Source: Neptuniibacter sp.
Lineage (GTDB): Bacteria; Pseudomonadota; Gammaproteobacteria; Pseudomonadales; Balneatricaceae
Assembly: GCA_024686055.1 (NCBI GenBank)
Contig: JAIBDV010000182.1
Coordinates: 1 to 6,453 of the forward strand
Direction: 5' to 3'
DNA length: 6,453 nt
In this document: one piece after another, positions 1 to 5,756 of the stretch
How the letters are laid out: each line of letters starts with the position of its first letter
Numbering within the stretch: position 1 is the stretch's first letter
Position numbers and translations under genes: made by a program
Notes under the pieces: generated by a model
Told to the model about the DNA's origin: nothing
What the model saw: only the letters and a program-made list of their open reading frames with translations
Databases searched by the model: none

Positions 1-91
1 AACATAAGCCTGCCAGGCTCTGCACCACTCCCACTGGATTCGTCCCACTGATAACCCCTGCACCCACCTTCACTGTGCGGCCGGAGGTCAT
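1..91 (-). CDS. Possible 5' end of a gene running off the left edge, unknown product
   Basis: On the minus strand an ATG at 89-91 opens a frame that stays open to the window edge, giving 30 codons that begin MTSGRTVKVGAGVISG. A GGAG sequence lies four bases before this ATG, which is close but usable. The same frame is also open upstream of the ATG to about position 150. The codons are gene-like, but a plus-strand frame across the same bases is open too, and part of the stretch matches a non-coding repeat found again at 2349-2373. I do not recognise the product. It could be a real N-terminus or simply a repeat element without stops. Confidence 0.25.
   Translation of the reverse strand, partial: MTSGRTVKVGAGVISGTNPVGVVQSLAGLC
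6..70. repeat. Diverged intergenic repeat, left copy
   Basis: Two blocks here reappear in the same order and orientation at 2317-2373. AAGCCTGCCAGG (6-17) matches AAGACTGCCAGG (2317-2328) at 11 of 12 bases. ATAACCCCTGCACCCACCTT (51-70) matches 2349-2373, apart from a few inserted bases and one substitution. The spacing between the blocks differs. The two copies lie on either side of the RTX gene as direct repeats. Confidence 0.4.
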
Positions 92-436
92 CACACTCCG
101 GAAGTTGTCTTTATGATAACCGTTGTCATATAAACAACACTGCGAACGCTATTACTTCAATCGCCTTATTTTAATCTTGAATATGATTCATACTCTTATT
201 TCGACCACCCGGACCGGCTCTACTTGCGTTCAATATACTGATCGTACGAGCCCTGTTCTAAAACCGACCACACCACGCCCAATCAGAACAAACAGAACTC
301 AGCACGGCTGTTCCCTTAGGATATTTCCGTCCTGCTCCTGTTGATTAACACCGGCAAGCAGCAGGATGCGTGCTCTATGTTATTCAAGCCGTGATACCCA
401 CCACCCATTGAATCCCCAGTCTCGCAAGGATGTGTC
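92..436. other. Gene-free stretch upstream of the RTX gene
   Basis: I see no convincing gene here. A plus-strand frame at 123-344 starts with TTG, has no ribosome site and a composition unlike a folded protein. No -35/-10 pair with good spacing could be assigned, although TATACT at 234-239 resembles a -10 box. The only firm element is the ribosome site AAGGA at 426-430, six bases before the RTX start. Confidence 0.5.
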
Positions 437-2209
437 ATGCCTATATATGATGTTATTGATCAGTCCAGCCGTCAGGTTTTTTCGCGCCAGCTAAGCTCCA
501 GCGCTTCGACAAGCAGCTTTTTACCCGGCGAGATTCTTAACGTTGTGACCGGCGACAGCGGCGATAACCTGCTGACTGGCAGCACACTGAATGATGAGAT
601 TACGGCCGGTGACGGCGATGATATTCTGATCGGCAATGGCGGCGCTGATTATCTATCGGGGGGCGCTGGCGCCGATCGCTTTCGGTTCAACCTGGGTCAG
701 TCCAACATCACACACACGGCGACCATCAGTGATTTCATTGTCGGATACTGGAGCGACAGCGTCGAACTCCGCGAGCTGGCGGGTTACAATTTTTCGCAGC
801 TAGCTGACACCTTCAGCACACTGGAAGCCGGGCTGAGTGCGGTACGCTCACTACCGGCGAACCAGCTGGTGGTATTCACCGTGATGGGAGACATCACCCA
901 CAGTTATATCTATGCCGCAGCCCAGGGCGACACGGCTGAAACTCTGATCCAGCTGAGTGATCATGACGGCAGGTATCTCAGCCTTCATATGGGCAGTATC
1001 CGCACATTACTGGAGGGCGGCACAGACACCGATGTCATTACTCATAACGGCTCGCTGGATAGTTATATTGATGCGGGCGCCGGGGATGATTACATCTATG
1101 GAGGCAGCCAGTTCGATCACATCATTGCAGGCGCGGGTAACGATCGGCTGGATGGCCGAGCCGGTCAGGATCTGCTGGACACCACAGCCGCAACCGCCAT
1201 TATCAATGACAGCGGACACACCCTCACCGTCAATGGCATAACGGTAACAACAGGAACGTCTGTCGGCGCAACAGCACAGGCGACCGAGATCATCGGGCAG
1301 GATCAGCTCAGCAATATTGAGTGGGTCATAACCAGCGACCAGGCCGACTATATTGCCTTCGGCGATACCCTTAGAAATGCTGATGCCGGAGCCGGCAACG
1401 ATGTCCTGCTGGATGACCCAGACAGCTGGAGCAATGCATATGGCGGCAGCGGGCAAGACAGCTTTGTCTTTATATCTGCAGAAAACATATCCTCAAACAG
1501 CACCGACTTACTGGGCGACTTTAATGCCAGTGAAGATAAACTGATATTCGTGACCGATGGGCACTACCAGATCGCCGATCAGATCTATCAGCCTGATGCC
1601 AGCCTCAATAATATTAGTGAGATAGAAGCTCAAATCCGCTCCGACAGTACGCTGTCAGATCAACTGGTATTTTTCCGGTATTACGAAACATGCTGGCTCT
1701 TTATCAACGGTAACGGCGGGGTAAGCGGCGCGTCTTTGAACAACACAGTGATCCAGCTACCGGTCAGCAACCTGTACGATATGGCAGCGCTGTCGGCTGC
1801 GATCAGTTTCAGCACCGAAATACCCTCGACGACCACTCCCCCTGACGTCCCTACAACACCAGATGAAGTCCTTAAAGTGTTCGATGAGCCTGACACAGGC
1901 AGCATTGATAACTACTTCCTGCTAAGCACCAACCGCACGGCATCTGAAGCGATGACACTCTGGTACGAGACGGCAGGAGGAACAGCGACGGCCGGAAGCG
2001 ATTACGAAGCGGTGTCAGGCTGGGTAACCATCGACGCCGGACAGAAAAGCGCTGCCATTGCCGTGAAAATTTACGGCGATATGATCGTCGAGCAGGATGA
2101 AACCATTCAGTTACAGATCAGCGATCCCAGCGGACAATGGCTAAAAAATGGCGTAACACTGATTGCTGAACATACCGTTATGGATAACGATCTAGCAAGC
2201 ATTCAGTAA
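437..2209 (+). CDS. RTX (hemolysin-type calcium-binding) protein with a C-terminal Calx-beta domain
   Basis: The 590-residue product is probably an extracellular or surface calcium-binding protein; RTX proteins are normally exported by type I secretion, but no exporter genes lie in this window. Glycine- and aspartate-rich nonapeptide-like repeats occur in three blocks: about residues 39-84 (GDGDDILIGNGGADYLSGG), 213-248 (AGAGDDYIYGG, AGAGNDRLDG) and 315-346 (AGAGNDVLL, GGSGQDSFVF). Residues about 478-585 form a Calx-beta domain, with GTATAGSDYEAVSG at 515-528 and GDMIVEQDETIQL at 547-559. There is no N-terminal signal peptide. The ATG at 437 is supported by AAGGA at 426-430. The protein stops at MDNDLASIQ, where tandem Calx-beta proteins usually run into the next repeat, so it may be the front part of a once longer protein. 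No catalytic domain was recognised. Family assignment is firm; function is unknown. Confidence 0.9.
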   Translation: MPIYDVIDQSSRQVFSRQLSSSASTSSFLPGEILNVVTGDSGDNLLTGSTLNDEITAGDGDDILIGNGGADYLSGGAGADRFRFNLGQSNITHTATISDFIVGYWSDSVELRELAGYNFSQLADTFSTLEAGLSAVRSLPANQLVVFTVMGDITHSYIYAAAQGDTAETLIQLSDHDGRYLSLHMGSIRTLLEGGTDTDVITHNGSLDSYIDAGAGDDYIYGGSQFDHIIAGAGNDRLDGRAGQDLLDTTAATAIINDSGHTLTVNGITVTTGTSVGATAQATEIIGQDQLSNIEWVITSDQADYIAFGDTLRNADAGAGNDVLLDDPDSWSNAYGGSGQDSFVFISAENISSNSTDLLGDFNASEDKLIFVTDGHYQIADQIYQPDASLNNISEIEAQIRSDSTLSDQLVFFRYYETCWLFINGNGGVSGASLNNTVIQLPVSNLYDMAALSAAISFSTEIPSTTTPPDVPTTPDEVLKVFDEPDTGSIDNYFLLSTNRTASEAMTLWYETAGGTATAGSDYEAVSGWVTIDAGQKSAAIAVKIYGDMIVEQDETIQLQISDPSGQWLKNGVTLIAEHTVMDNDLASIQ

Positions 2210-2217
2210 CCCGAAAC

Positions 2218-2296
2218 GTTGCAGCCAGGGGCCGCGGCCCCACCGCCCGATGCAACAGCACACCGGTGGGACCGACGCCCCACCGGGAAGCCCCTG
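2218..2296. repeat. Cluster of GC-rich inverted repeats after the RTX gene, possible terminator
   Basis: Several pairings overlap here. GTTGCA (2218-2223) pairs with TGCAAC (2251-2256), enclosing the perfect palindrome GGGGCCGCGGCCCC (2228-2241). CCGGTGGG (2263-2270) pairs with CCCACCGG (2279-2286) across an eight-base loop. CAGGGGC (2226-2232) can alternatively pair with GCCCCTG (2290-2296). The cluster starts nine bases after the RTX stop, so it may stop or protect that transcript. No clear T-tract follows, only CCCTTTAA, so a classical intrinsic terminator is uncertain. A structured RNA or palindromic repeat is equally possible. Confidence 0.5.
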
Positions 2297-2316
2297 CCCT
2301 TTAAGCCCGGCTCCAC

Positions 2317-2373
2317 AAGACTGCCAGGGTTTTCCCTGAACCTTGCCAATAACCTTCACCCTGCATCCACCTT
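2317..2373. repeat. Diverged intergenic repeat, right copy
   Basis: This is the partner of the element at 6-70, in the same orientation and block order. It contains AACCTTCACCCTGC (2351-2364). The same 14 bases form part of one arm of the hydrolase terminator (4035-4048), and their complement forms part of the other arm (4006-4019). The two copies bracket the RTX gene. Confidence 0.4.
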
Positions 2374-2398
2374 AGCCCCATGAACCTGTAGTATCAGC

Positions 2399-2459
2399 TG
2401 GTAGTCATTCGGCATAGTGGCGTCAGCAGCAGCGCCAGCCACTCTATAACCTACTACCA
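2399..2459. repeat. Imperfect 61-base hairpin
   Basis: TGGTAGT (2399-2405) pairs with ACTACCA (2453-2459), and inside it AGTGGC (2416-2421) pairs with GCCACT (2438-2443), leaving internal loops of about ten and nine bases. It could be a palindromic repeat or part of a structured RNA. No T-tract follows on either strand. Confidence 0.35.
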
Positions 2460-2613
2460 TCGGTGTTCGAAACCATCACTGCAGCCTGCATTCCGACCAC
2501 ACAAAGAGGCCCCGCGAACGCAGCGGGAAAGGCACTGGTAAAGCCAGGTTAGAATAACTAGACTACTGCAAACACGCTGAAAAATTAATTATCCAGAGAT
2601 GTAAACCGACATC

Positions 2614-3573
2614 ATGACAAGAAAAATATTATCTTTAAAAGTGAAAAAAAATAAAGACGCCGAACAAGAAAATGAGGTGGATAAAAATGTATTTGATAAC
2701 GACCCACAAAAACGTTTTTTAAATGGCGTCGCTATCCATCCTTCACCGTGTATTTGCCTGGAATCAGGTTCTCAGCAACTCACCACCCGCGCGATGGATT
2801 TAATTGCTCCAATCGGAATGGGACAGCGAGGTTTGATTGTTGCTCCACCGGGCTCTGGGAAATCGACAATTTTAAAACATATTTGTCAGGCGGTTGGCGA
2901 AGCTTATCCCGAAATAAAACTTTATGCGTTACTCATTGATGAGCGACCGGAAGAAGTGACCGATTTTAAGCGCAACGTGCCAGCACAGGTACACGCCTCA
3001 TCCTCGGATGAAAGTTATGAGCAACACGTCCGTGTAGCCGACAATCTTCTTAACATTGCCCGCAAGGAAGCCGGCGAAGGCCATAATGTAATGATTGTCA
3101 TTGACTCTCTCACAAGGCTCTCACGCGTCCATAATGCCGAGCGTAAAAGCAGTGGCCGTACAATGTCGGGCGGGCTTGACGCCAGAGCTATGGAAATCCC
3201 ACGGAAAATGTTTGGCGCAGCCAGAAACATTGAAAATGGCGGTTCGCTTACGATTCTAGCAACCATACTCGTTGATACTGGAAGCCGAATGGATCAGGTG
3301 ATCTTTGAGGAATTCAAGGGCACGGGTAATATGGAAATCGTGCTCTCACGCGAGGCTGTGGGTCAGCGGATTTTCCCTGCGCTGGACATTGCTAAAAGCA
3401 GTACCCGCCGAGAAGAACTTCTTATAGACTCGAAAGATATTGAGAATGTAAGAACTTTACGAAGAGCACTTACTGGCCTTAAACCTGCAGAGGGTGCCAA
3501 AAAGCTGGTTGAATTACTAAAGAAATACCCAACAAATTCAGAGCTGTTAACGTCTTTAGCACCAAAGATTTAA
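2614..3573 (+). CDS. Rho-like hexameric ATPase lacking the N-terminal RNA-binding domains
   Basis: The 319-residue protein matches the C-terminal RecA-like motor of transcription terminator Rho. Walker A is APPGSGKST (77-85, Lys83). The catalytic glutamate is in LLIDERPEEV (Glu110). Walker B ends at Asp164 in IVIDSLTRL. The Q-loop region is SSGRTMSGGLD (179-189), the R-loop is DTGSRMD (221-227), FKGTGNM spans 234-240, and the expected arginine finger is Arg265 in STRREEL. E. coli Rho has 419 residues. Here homology begins only near its residue 130, so the Rho_N helical part and the cold-shock-like primary RNA-binding domain are absent, replaced by about 30 charged, lysine-rich residues. The start is the first ATG after an in-frame TAA at 2602; the ribosome site is poor. 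It is probably a paralogue, with a full-length housekeeping Rho elsewhere. Its role is unknown: an RNA motor with another loader, or a partner or inhibitor of Rho hexamers. Confidence 0.92.
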   Translation: MTRKILSLKVKKNKDAEQENEVDKNVFDNDPQKRFLNGVAIHPSPCICLESGSQQLTTRAMDLIAPIGMGQRGLIVAPPGSGKSTILKHICQAVGEAYPEIKLYALLIDERPEEVTDFKRNVPAQVHASSSDESYEQHVRVADNLLNIARKEAGEGHNVMIVIDSLTRLSRVHNAERKSSGRTMSGGLDARAMEIPRKMFGAARNIENGGSLTILATILVDTGSRMDQVIFEEFKGTGNMEIVLSREAVGQRIFPALDIAKSSTRREELLIDSKDIENVRTLRRALTGLKPAEGAKKLVELLKKYPTNSELLTSLAPKI

Positions 3574-3588
3574 ACAACTTTTATAAAT

Positions 3589-3625
3589 TATTAATGAGAG
3601 GAAAATAAAACCCCTCTCATTAATA
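3589..3625. terminator. 13-bp hairpin between convergent rho-like and pentapeptide genes
   Basis: TATTAATGAGAGG (3589-3601) pairs perfectly with CCTCTCATTAATA (3613-3625) around an 11-base A-rich loop. It begins 15 bases after the rho-like stop and lies 46 bases beyond the pentapeptide stop, so it probably serves both. A strong T-tract is missing on either side, so termination strength is uncertain. Confidence 0.55.
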
Positions 3626-3671
3626 TAACGTTACAAAAATATAGCCATTATCATCGACCCAGGATAACTGA

Positions 3672-3917
3672 TCAGCGTGTCTGCGCTGCGTATGCAGCCA
3701 ATAGCTCTGCTACTAGCACTCCATTGATCTTCATACCCGACAGGTTCGAGCCAGATATCTCTGCATCGATAAAGCATACGTCTTTGAACACAGATTTAGT
3801 CATATCAATATTCTTGAATCTCGACTGACTCAGATTCACATTATTGAATGTTGTTTTAGCAAGGTTCACATCATCAAAGCTGGATTCACTGATGTTTACA
3901 TCATTCATTTTAATCAT
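3672..3917 (-). CDS. Small pentapeptide-repeat protein
   Basis: The 81-residue protein consists of twelve uninterrupted pentapeptides (residues 7-66), with central residues Ile9, Phe14, Leu19, Phe24, Leu29, Phe34, Met39, Phe44, Phe49, Ile54, Leu59 and Ile64. Phe and an aliphatic residue alternate through the first eight units. Such repeats fold as a right-handed four-sided beta-helix; twelve units give about three coils. A short C-terminal segment, GVLVAELLAAYAAQ (66-79), is probably a capping or dimerising helix. No signal peptide is present, so it is likely cytoplasmic. The gene converges on the rho-like gene, with its own candidate promoter at 3937-3964. The start is the ATG at 3917; an ATG three codons later is the alternative, and the ribosome site is weak (GAGATAAG). 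The function is unknown; the large Qnr and MfpA proteins share the fold, but this one is far shorter. Confidence 0.8.
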   Translation of the reverse strand: MIKMNDVNISESSFDDVNLAKTTFNNVNLSQSRFKNIDMTKSVFKDVCFIDAEISGSNLSGMKINGVLVAELLAAYAAQTR

Positions 3918-3936
3918 ATCTTATCTCTGATCAATT

Positions 3937-3964
3937 ATTTTAAAATCAACGTTCAGACTGTCGA
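3937..3964 (-). promoter_or_regulatory. Candidate sigma-70 promoter of the pentapeptide gene
   Basis: On the minus strand TCGACA (3959-3964) and TAAAAT (3937-3942) each match five of six consensus bases, with a 16-base spacer. Transcription would start about 13 bases before the ATG at 3917. The site lies just downstream of the hydrolase terminator, so the pentapeptide gene needs its own promoter. Confidence 0.4.
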
Positions 3965-4005
3965 ACTTATTCTGCTACTCCAGCTTCACTCAATTAAAAT
4001 CAGAA

Positions 4006-4048
4006 GCAGGGTGAAGGTTTGGTAAAGTTCAACAAACCTTCACCCTGC
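4006..4048 (-). terminator. Strong 16-bp terminator hairpin of the hydrolase gene
   Basis: GCAGGGTGAAGGTTTG (4006-4021) and CAAACCTTCACCCTGC (4033-4048) are perfect complements around an 11-base loop. Read on the minus strand, the stem begins 27 bases after the hydrolase stop and is followed by TTCTGATTTTAATT, a broken but T-rich tail. Both arms carry the motif that also occurs at 2351-2364 and, in altered form, at 5561-5580. Confidence 0.75.
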
Positions 4049-4075
4049 CCGATTTATAACAACTTACAGAATTAA

Positions 4076-5416
4076 TTACTGACCCAAATTCTGGTAAACC
4101 TCTTCCGGTGTCGTCGAGACCGTAATCAACTCCCGTACAAACTGCGCTATTTCATCTCTCCAGATGTCGTTATGCCCATCCATTAATTCTTCATCCACCT
4201 GAATGTTCATATACGGGTTACGGGCAGTTGTACGGCCCTTGTTTTCCAGGGTGACGCTGCTGAAGATATCGGCTTTTGATGGGTCACTGGCCGACCAGTC
4301 CTGATAGGCCTGCTGTAAATTAAACGTCGCCGTATCTTTATCTTTCGCCGGATTAATACGATGGGTCAGGTAAGGTTCGAAATGCCCCACAGCGCTGTAA
4401 TCGGCTTTGCCCTGACTGATGTCCACGCTTTTCATGTTAGCGCTGCCGGTACCCTGGCATTCGTGACGCGCCATGGTTTTATGGCTTTCAAAAAATGTCG
4501 AGAAAAAGCGCCCGGCGGGAAAGGCATGCTTGGTGGCGTAATCGGTTTCTGAAGTCAGTATTGCCAGACGTGGCAATTGGCCCTGAAAGTAGCCACGACA
4601 TTTTTCCTGAGAAAGCTCCAGCAACGGGGTGAACCTCATTGCTTCGAAGGCGGGATTCATGAGTACCACCATGTCACCAAAGCCCTTTGCCTGGCCAGCG
4701 TAATTTTTGTCACGCCGTGAATCAATAAACCGGTCAAGCATGATTTTCTGCAGAGAACCGAACACCACTGCACCACCAAAACTGTGGCCGATAACCACCA
4801 TGCGGCTGCTGTAAGGTGGTGGCTGGTGCTGCATGGCGTTGCCGACGTTAATCATTTCCTCTAACTTGAGCAGCGCGCTGCTAACACCCTGGTGACCCAC
4901 TTCGTGGGCGGTGTTTTTTCGATCCCAGAAAGTGACGGTGTTCAGGTACTCGATGTCTACAGACTCGCCACGCCAGCCAATGTAAGCGCCGAGAACTGTA
5001 CGACGATCGCGGCCTTGCTTGCGCGCATACCGTGCTTCTGATTCCGATACGGAGGCGAGCATTTTTCGAAAGCCCTGGATATTGGTGCCTTCCGGTGAAG
5101 CGTTGTGGTGCCAGCCATGCACAAACACCAGCATCAGAACATCTTCCTTGCTGGCGATGTCCAGATAGCCGTCAATCACTGAACCTTGTTGCTGTGGGTC
5201 GCGCAATTGCCCCTGGTCATCGTATTCGATAAAGCCAAGGCGATACTCGCGATCACTGTGAGGGTTGGCAACCTGTCGCGCATTCCTGGCGCAGTCACCC
5301 TCTTTGACATACTCGCATTCCTTATTGAAGGTATCGCGATAGATGCTGTTATTCGAACAGCCGGTGGTGATAATAATGCTAGAAAGAACGGTGAGAAAAA
5401 TCAGAATCCGGGTCAT
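4076..5416 (-). CDS. Lipoprotein alpha/beta-hydrolase, esterase/lipase-like
   Basis: The 446-residue product begins with a lipoprotein signal (MTRILIFLTVLSSIIITTGC) whose probable lipidated residue is Cys20. The lipobox TTGC is slightly unusual, with Thr at -3. Ser21 follows the cysteine, which favours outer-membrane sorting. The hydrolase core shows a beta-strand and oxyanion-type turn, LVFVHGWHHNA (96-106), and the nucleophile elbow GHSFGG (210-215) with Ser212. His415 in DGHNDIW is the most likely catalytic histidine. The acid is not certain; Asp292 in TSETDY is one candidate. The enzyme probably cleaves an ester at the cell envelope, substrate unknown. The ATG at 5416 is preceded by AAGGG at 5424-5428, seven bases away. 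A strong hairpin follows the stop. The 340-bp gap upstream suggests its own promoter, which I could not identify. Class assignment is firm, specificity is not. Confidence 0.85.
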   Translation of the reverse strand: MTRILIFLTVLSSIIITTGCSNNSIYRDTFNKECEYVKEGDCARNARQVANPHSDREYRLGFIEYDDQGQLRDPQQQGSVIDGYLDIASKEDVLMLVFVHGWHHNASPEGTNIQGFRKMLASVSESEARYARKQGRDRRTVLGAYIGWRGESVDIEYLNTVTFWDRKNTAHEVGHQGVSSALLKLEEMINVGNAMQHQPPPYSSRMVVIGHSFGGAVVFGSLQKIMLDRFIDSRRDKNYAGQAKGFGDMVVLMNPAFEAMRFTPLLELSQEKCRGYFQGQLPRLAILTSETDYATKHAFPAGRFFSTFFESHKTMARHECQGTGSANMKSVDISQGKADYSAVGHFEPYLTHRINPAKDKDTATFNLQQAYQDWSASDPSKADIFSSVTLENKGRTTARNPYMNIQVDEELMDGHNDIWRDEIAQFVRELITVSTTPEEVYQNLGQ

Positions 5417-5593
5417 ATCCTTGCCCTTTTGTTGCTGCTATCCCTGAAGGTGAGAGCAAGAATAACGACACGCCGTGGAAATTGCCAGGCGAATGCGGGG
5501 CAGGCAGATCAAGAAAATACCAGTTGAACACATATCGGCTTATACCGATACAATTGCTGCGCGAGCCTCCACCCTGCTTCGCCCAGTGGCATT
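5417..5593. other. Upstream region of the hydrolase gene with two inverted repeats
   Basis: TATCGG (5533-5538) pairs with CCGATA (5545-5550) across six bases, which could be an operator; the minus strand reads TATAAG in its centre. TCGCCCAG (5579-5586) pairs with CTGGGCGA (5600-5607) across 13 bases, overlapping the end of the broken small frame, without a following T-tract. Positions 5561-5580 carry a variant of the recurring motif (minus strand GAAGCAGGGTGGAGG). No -35/-10 pair was convincing. Confidence 0.35.
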
Positions 5594-5751
5594 CTACAGC
5601 TGGGCGACACAGCCCATGACATACTGAAACCGTAGCCCCGATAGGCGCATCATTCGTTGCCATTGTTCCAGGTCGATAAACAGACGCTGAATGCGCAGGT
5701 GCTTCTGCCAGTCTGGCCCGCAGGGCCTGCTCATCCAGCAATATCTGACAT
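5594..5751 (-). pseudogene. Possible frameshifted small gene downstream of the 207-residue gene
   Basis: Three successive minus-strand frames read like pieces of one protein of about 50 residues. The ATG at 5749-5751 begins MSDI, the next frame reads LDEQALRARLAE from 5738, and the third reads KHLRIQRLFIDLEQWQRM, then a stretch ending VMGCVAQL at the TAG at 5594-5596. Two single-base shifts would join them. The ATG lies five bases after the neighbouring stop, as expected for an operon. The third frame alone has an ATG at 5732-5734 and would give 46 residues, but without a ribosome site. This may be a decayed gene, a sequencing error, or chance. I do not recognise the protein. Confidence 0.35.
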
Positions 5752-5756
5752 TTAAT

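Larger units (their letters stand above)
2297..2613. other. Non-coding stretch between the RTX and rho-like genes
   Basis: No gene is supported. The stretch holds the right copy of the intergenic repeat (2317-2373), a small hairpin CAGGG-TTTT-CCCTG (2325-2338), an imperfect hairpin at 2399-2459 and a short CCCGC/GCGGG pair (2511-2515 with 2523-2527). A 34-codon minus-strand frame (2356-2460) is open but lies across the repeat and hairpin and has no ribosome site. I could not assign a convincing promoter for the rho-like gene; TAGAAT at 2550-2555 lacks a matching -35. Confidence 0.5.

Noticed and set aside
123..344. 73-codon plus-strand frame upstream of the RTX gene
   Set aside because: TTG start without a ribosome site, low-complexity Thr/Arg/Cys-rich product, and no resemblance to a known family.
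1007..1456. 149-codon minus-strand frame inside the RTX gene
   Set aside because: Antisense shadow of repetitive GC-rich RTX codons; the plus-strand frame has clear domain homology.
2218..2256. Integron attC-like site (GTTGCA...TGCAAC)
   Set aside because: The core sequences do not fit the RYYYAAC/GTTRRRY consensus and no integrase or cassette array is visible.
2356..2460. 34-codon minus-strand frame between the RTX and rho-like genes
   Set aside because: No ribosome site, lies across the repeat and hairpin, and no family is recognised.
5379..5741. 120-codon minus-strand frame overlapping the hydrolase start
   Set aside because: TTG start, no ribosome site, overlaps the lipoprotein signal sequence in another frame, and only its first dozen codons look protein-like; those are treated as part of the broken small frame.
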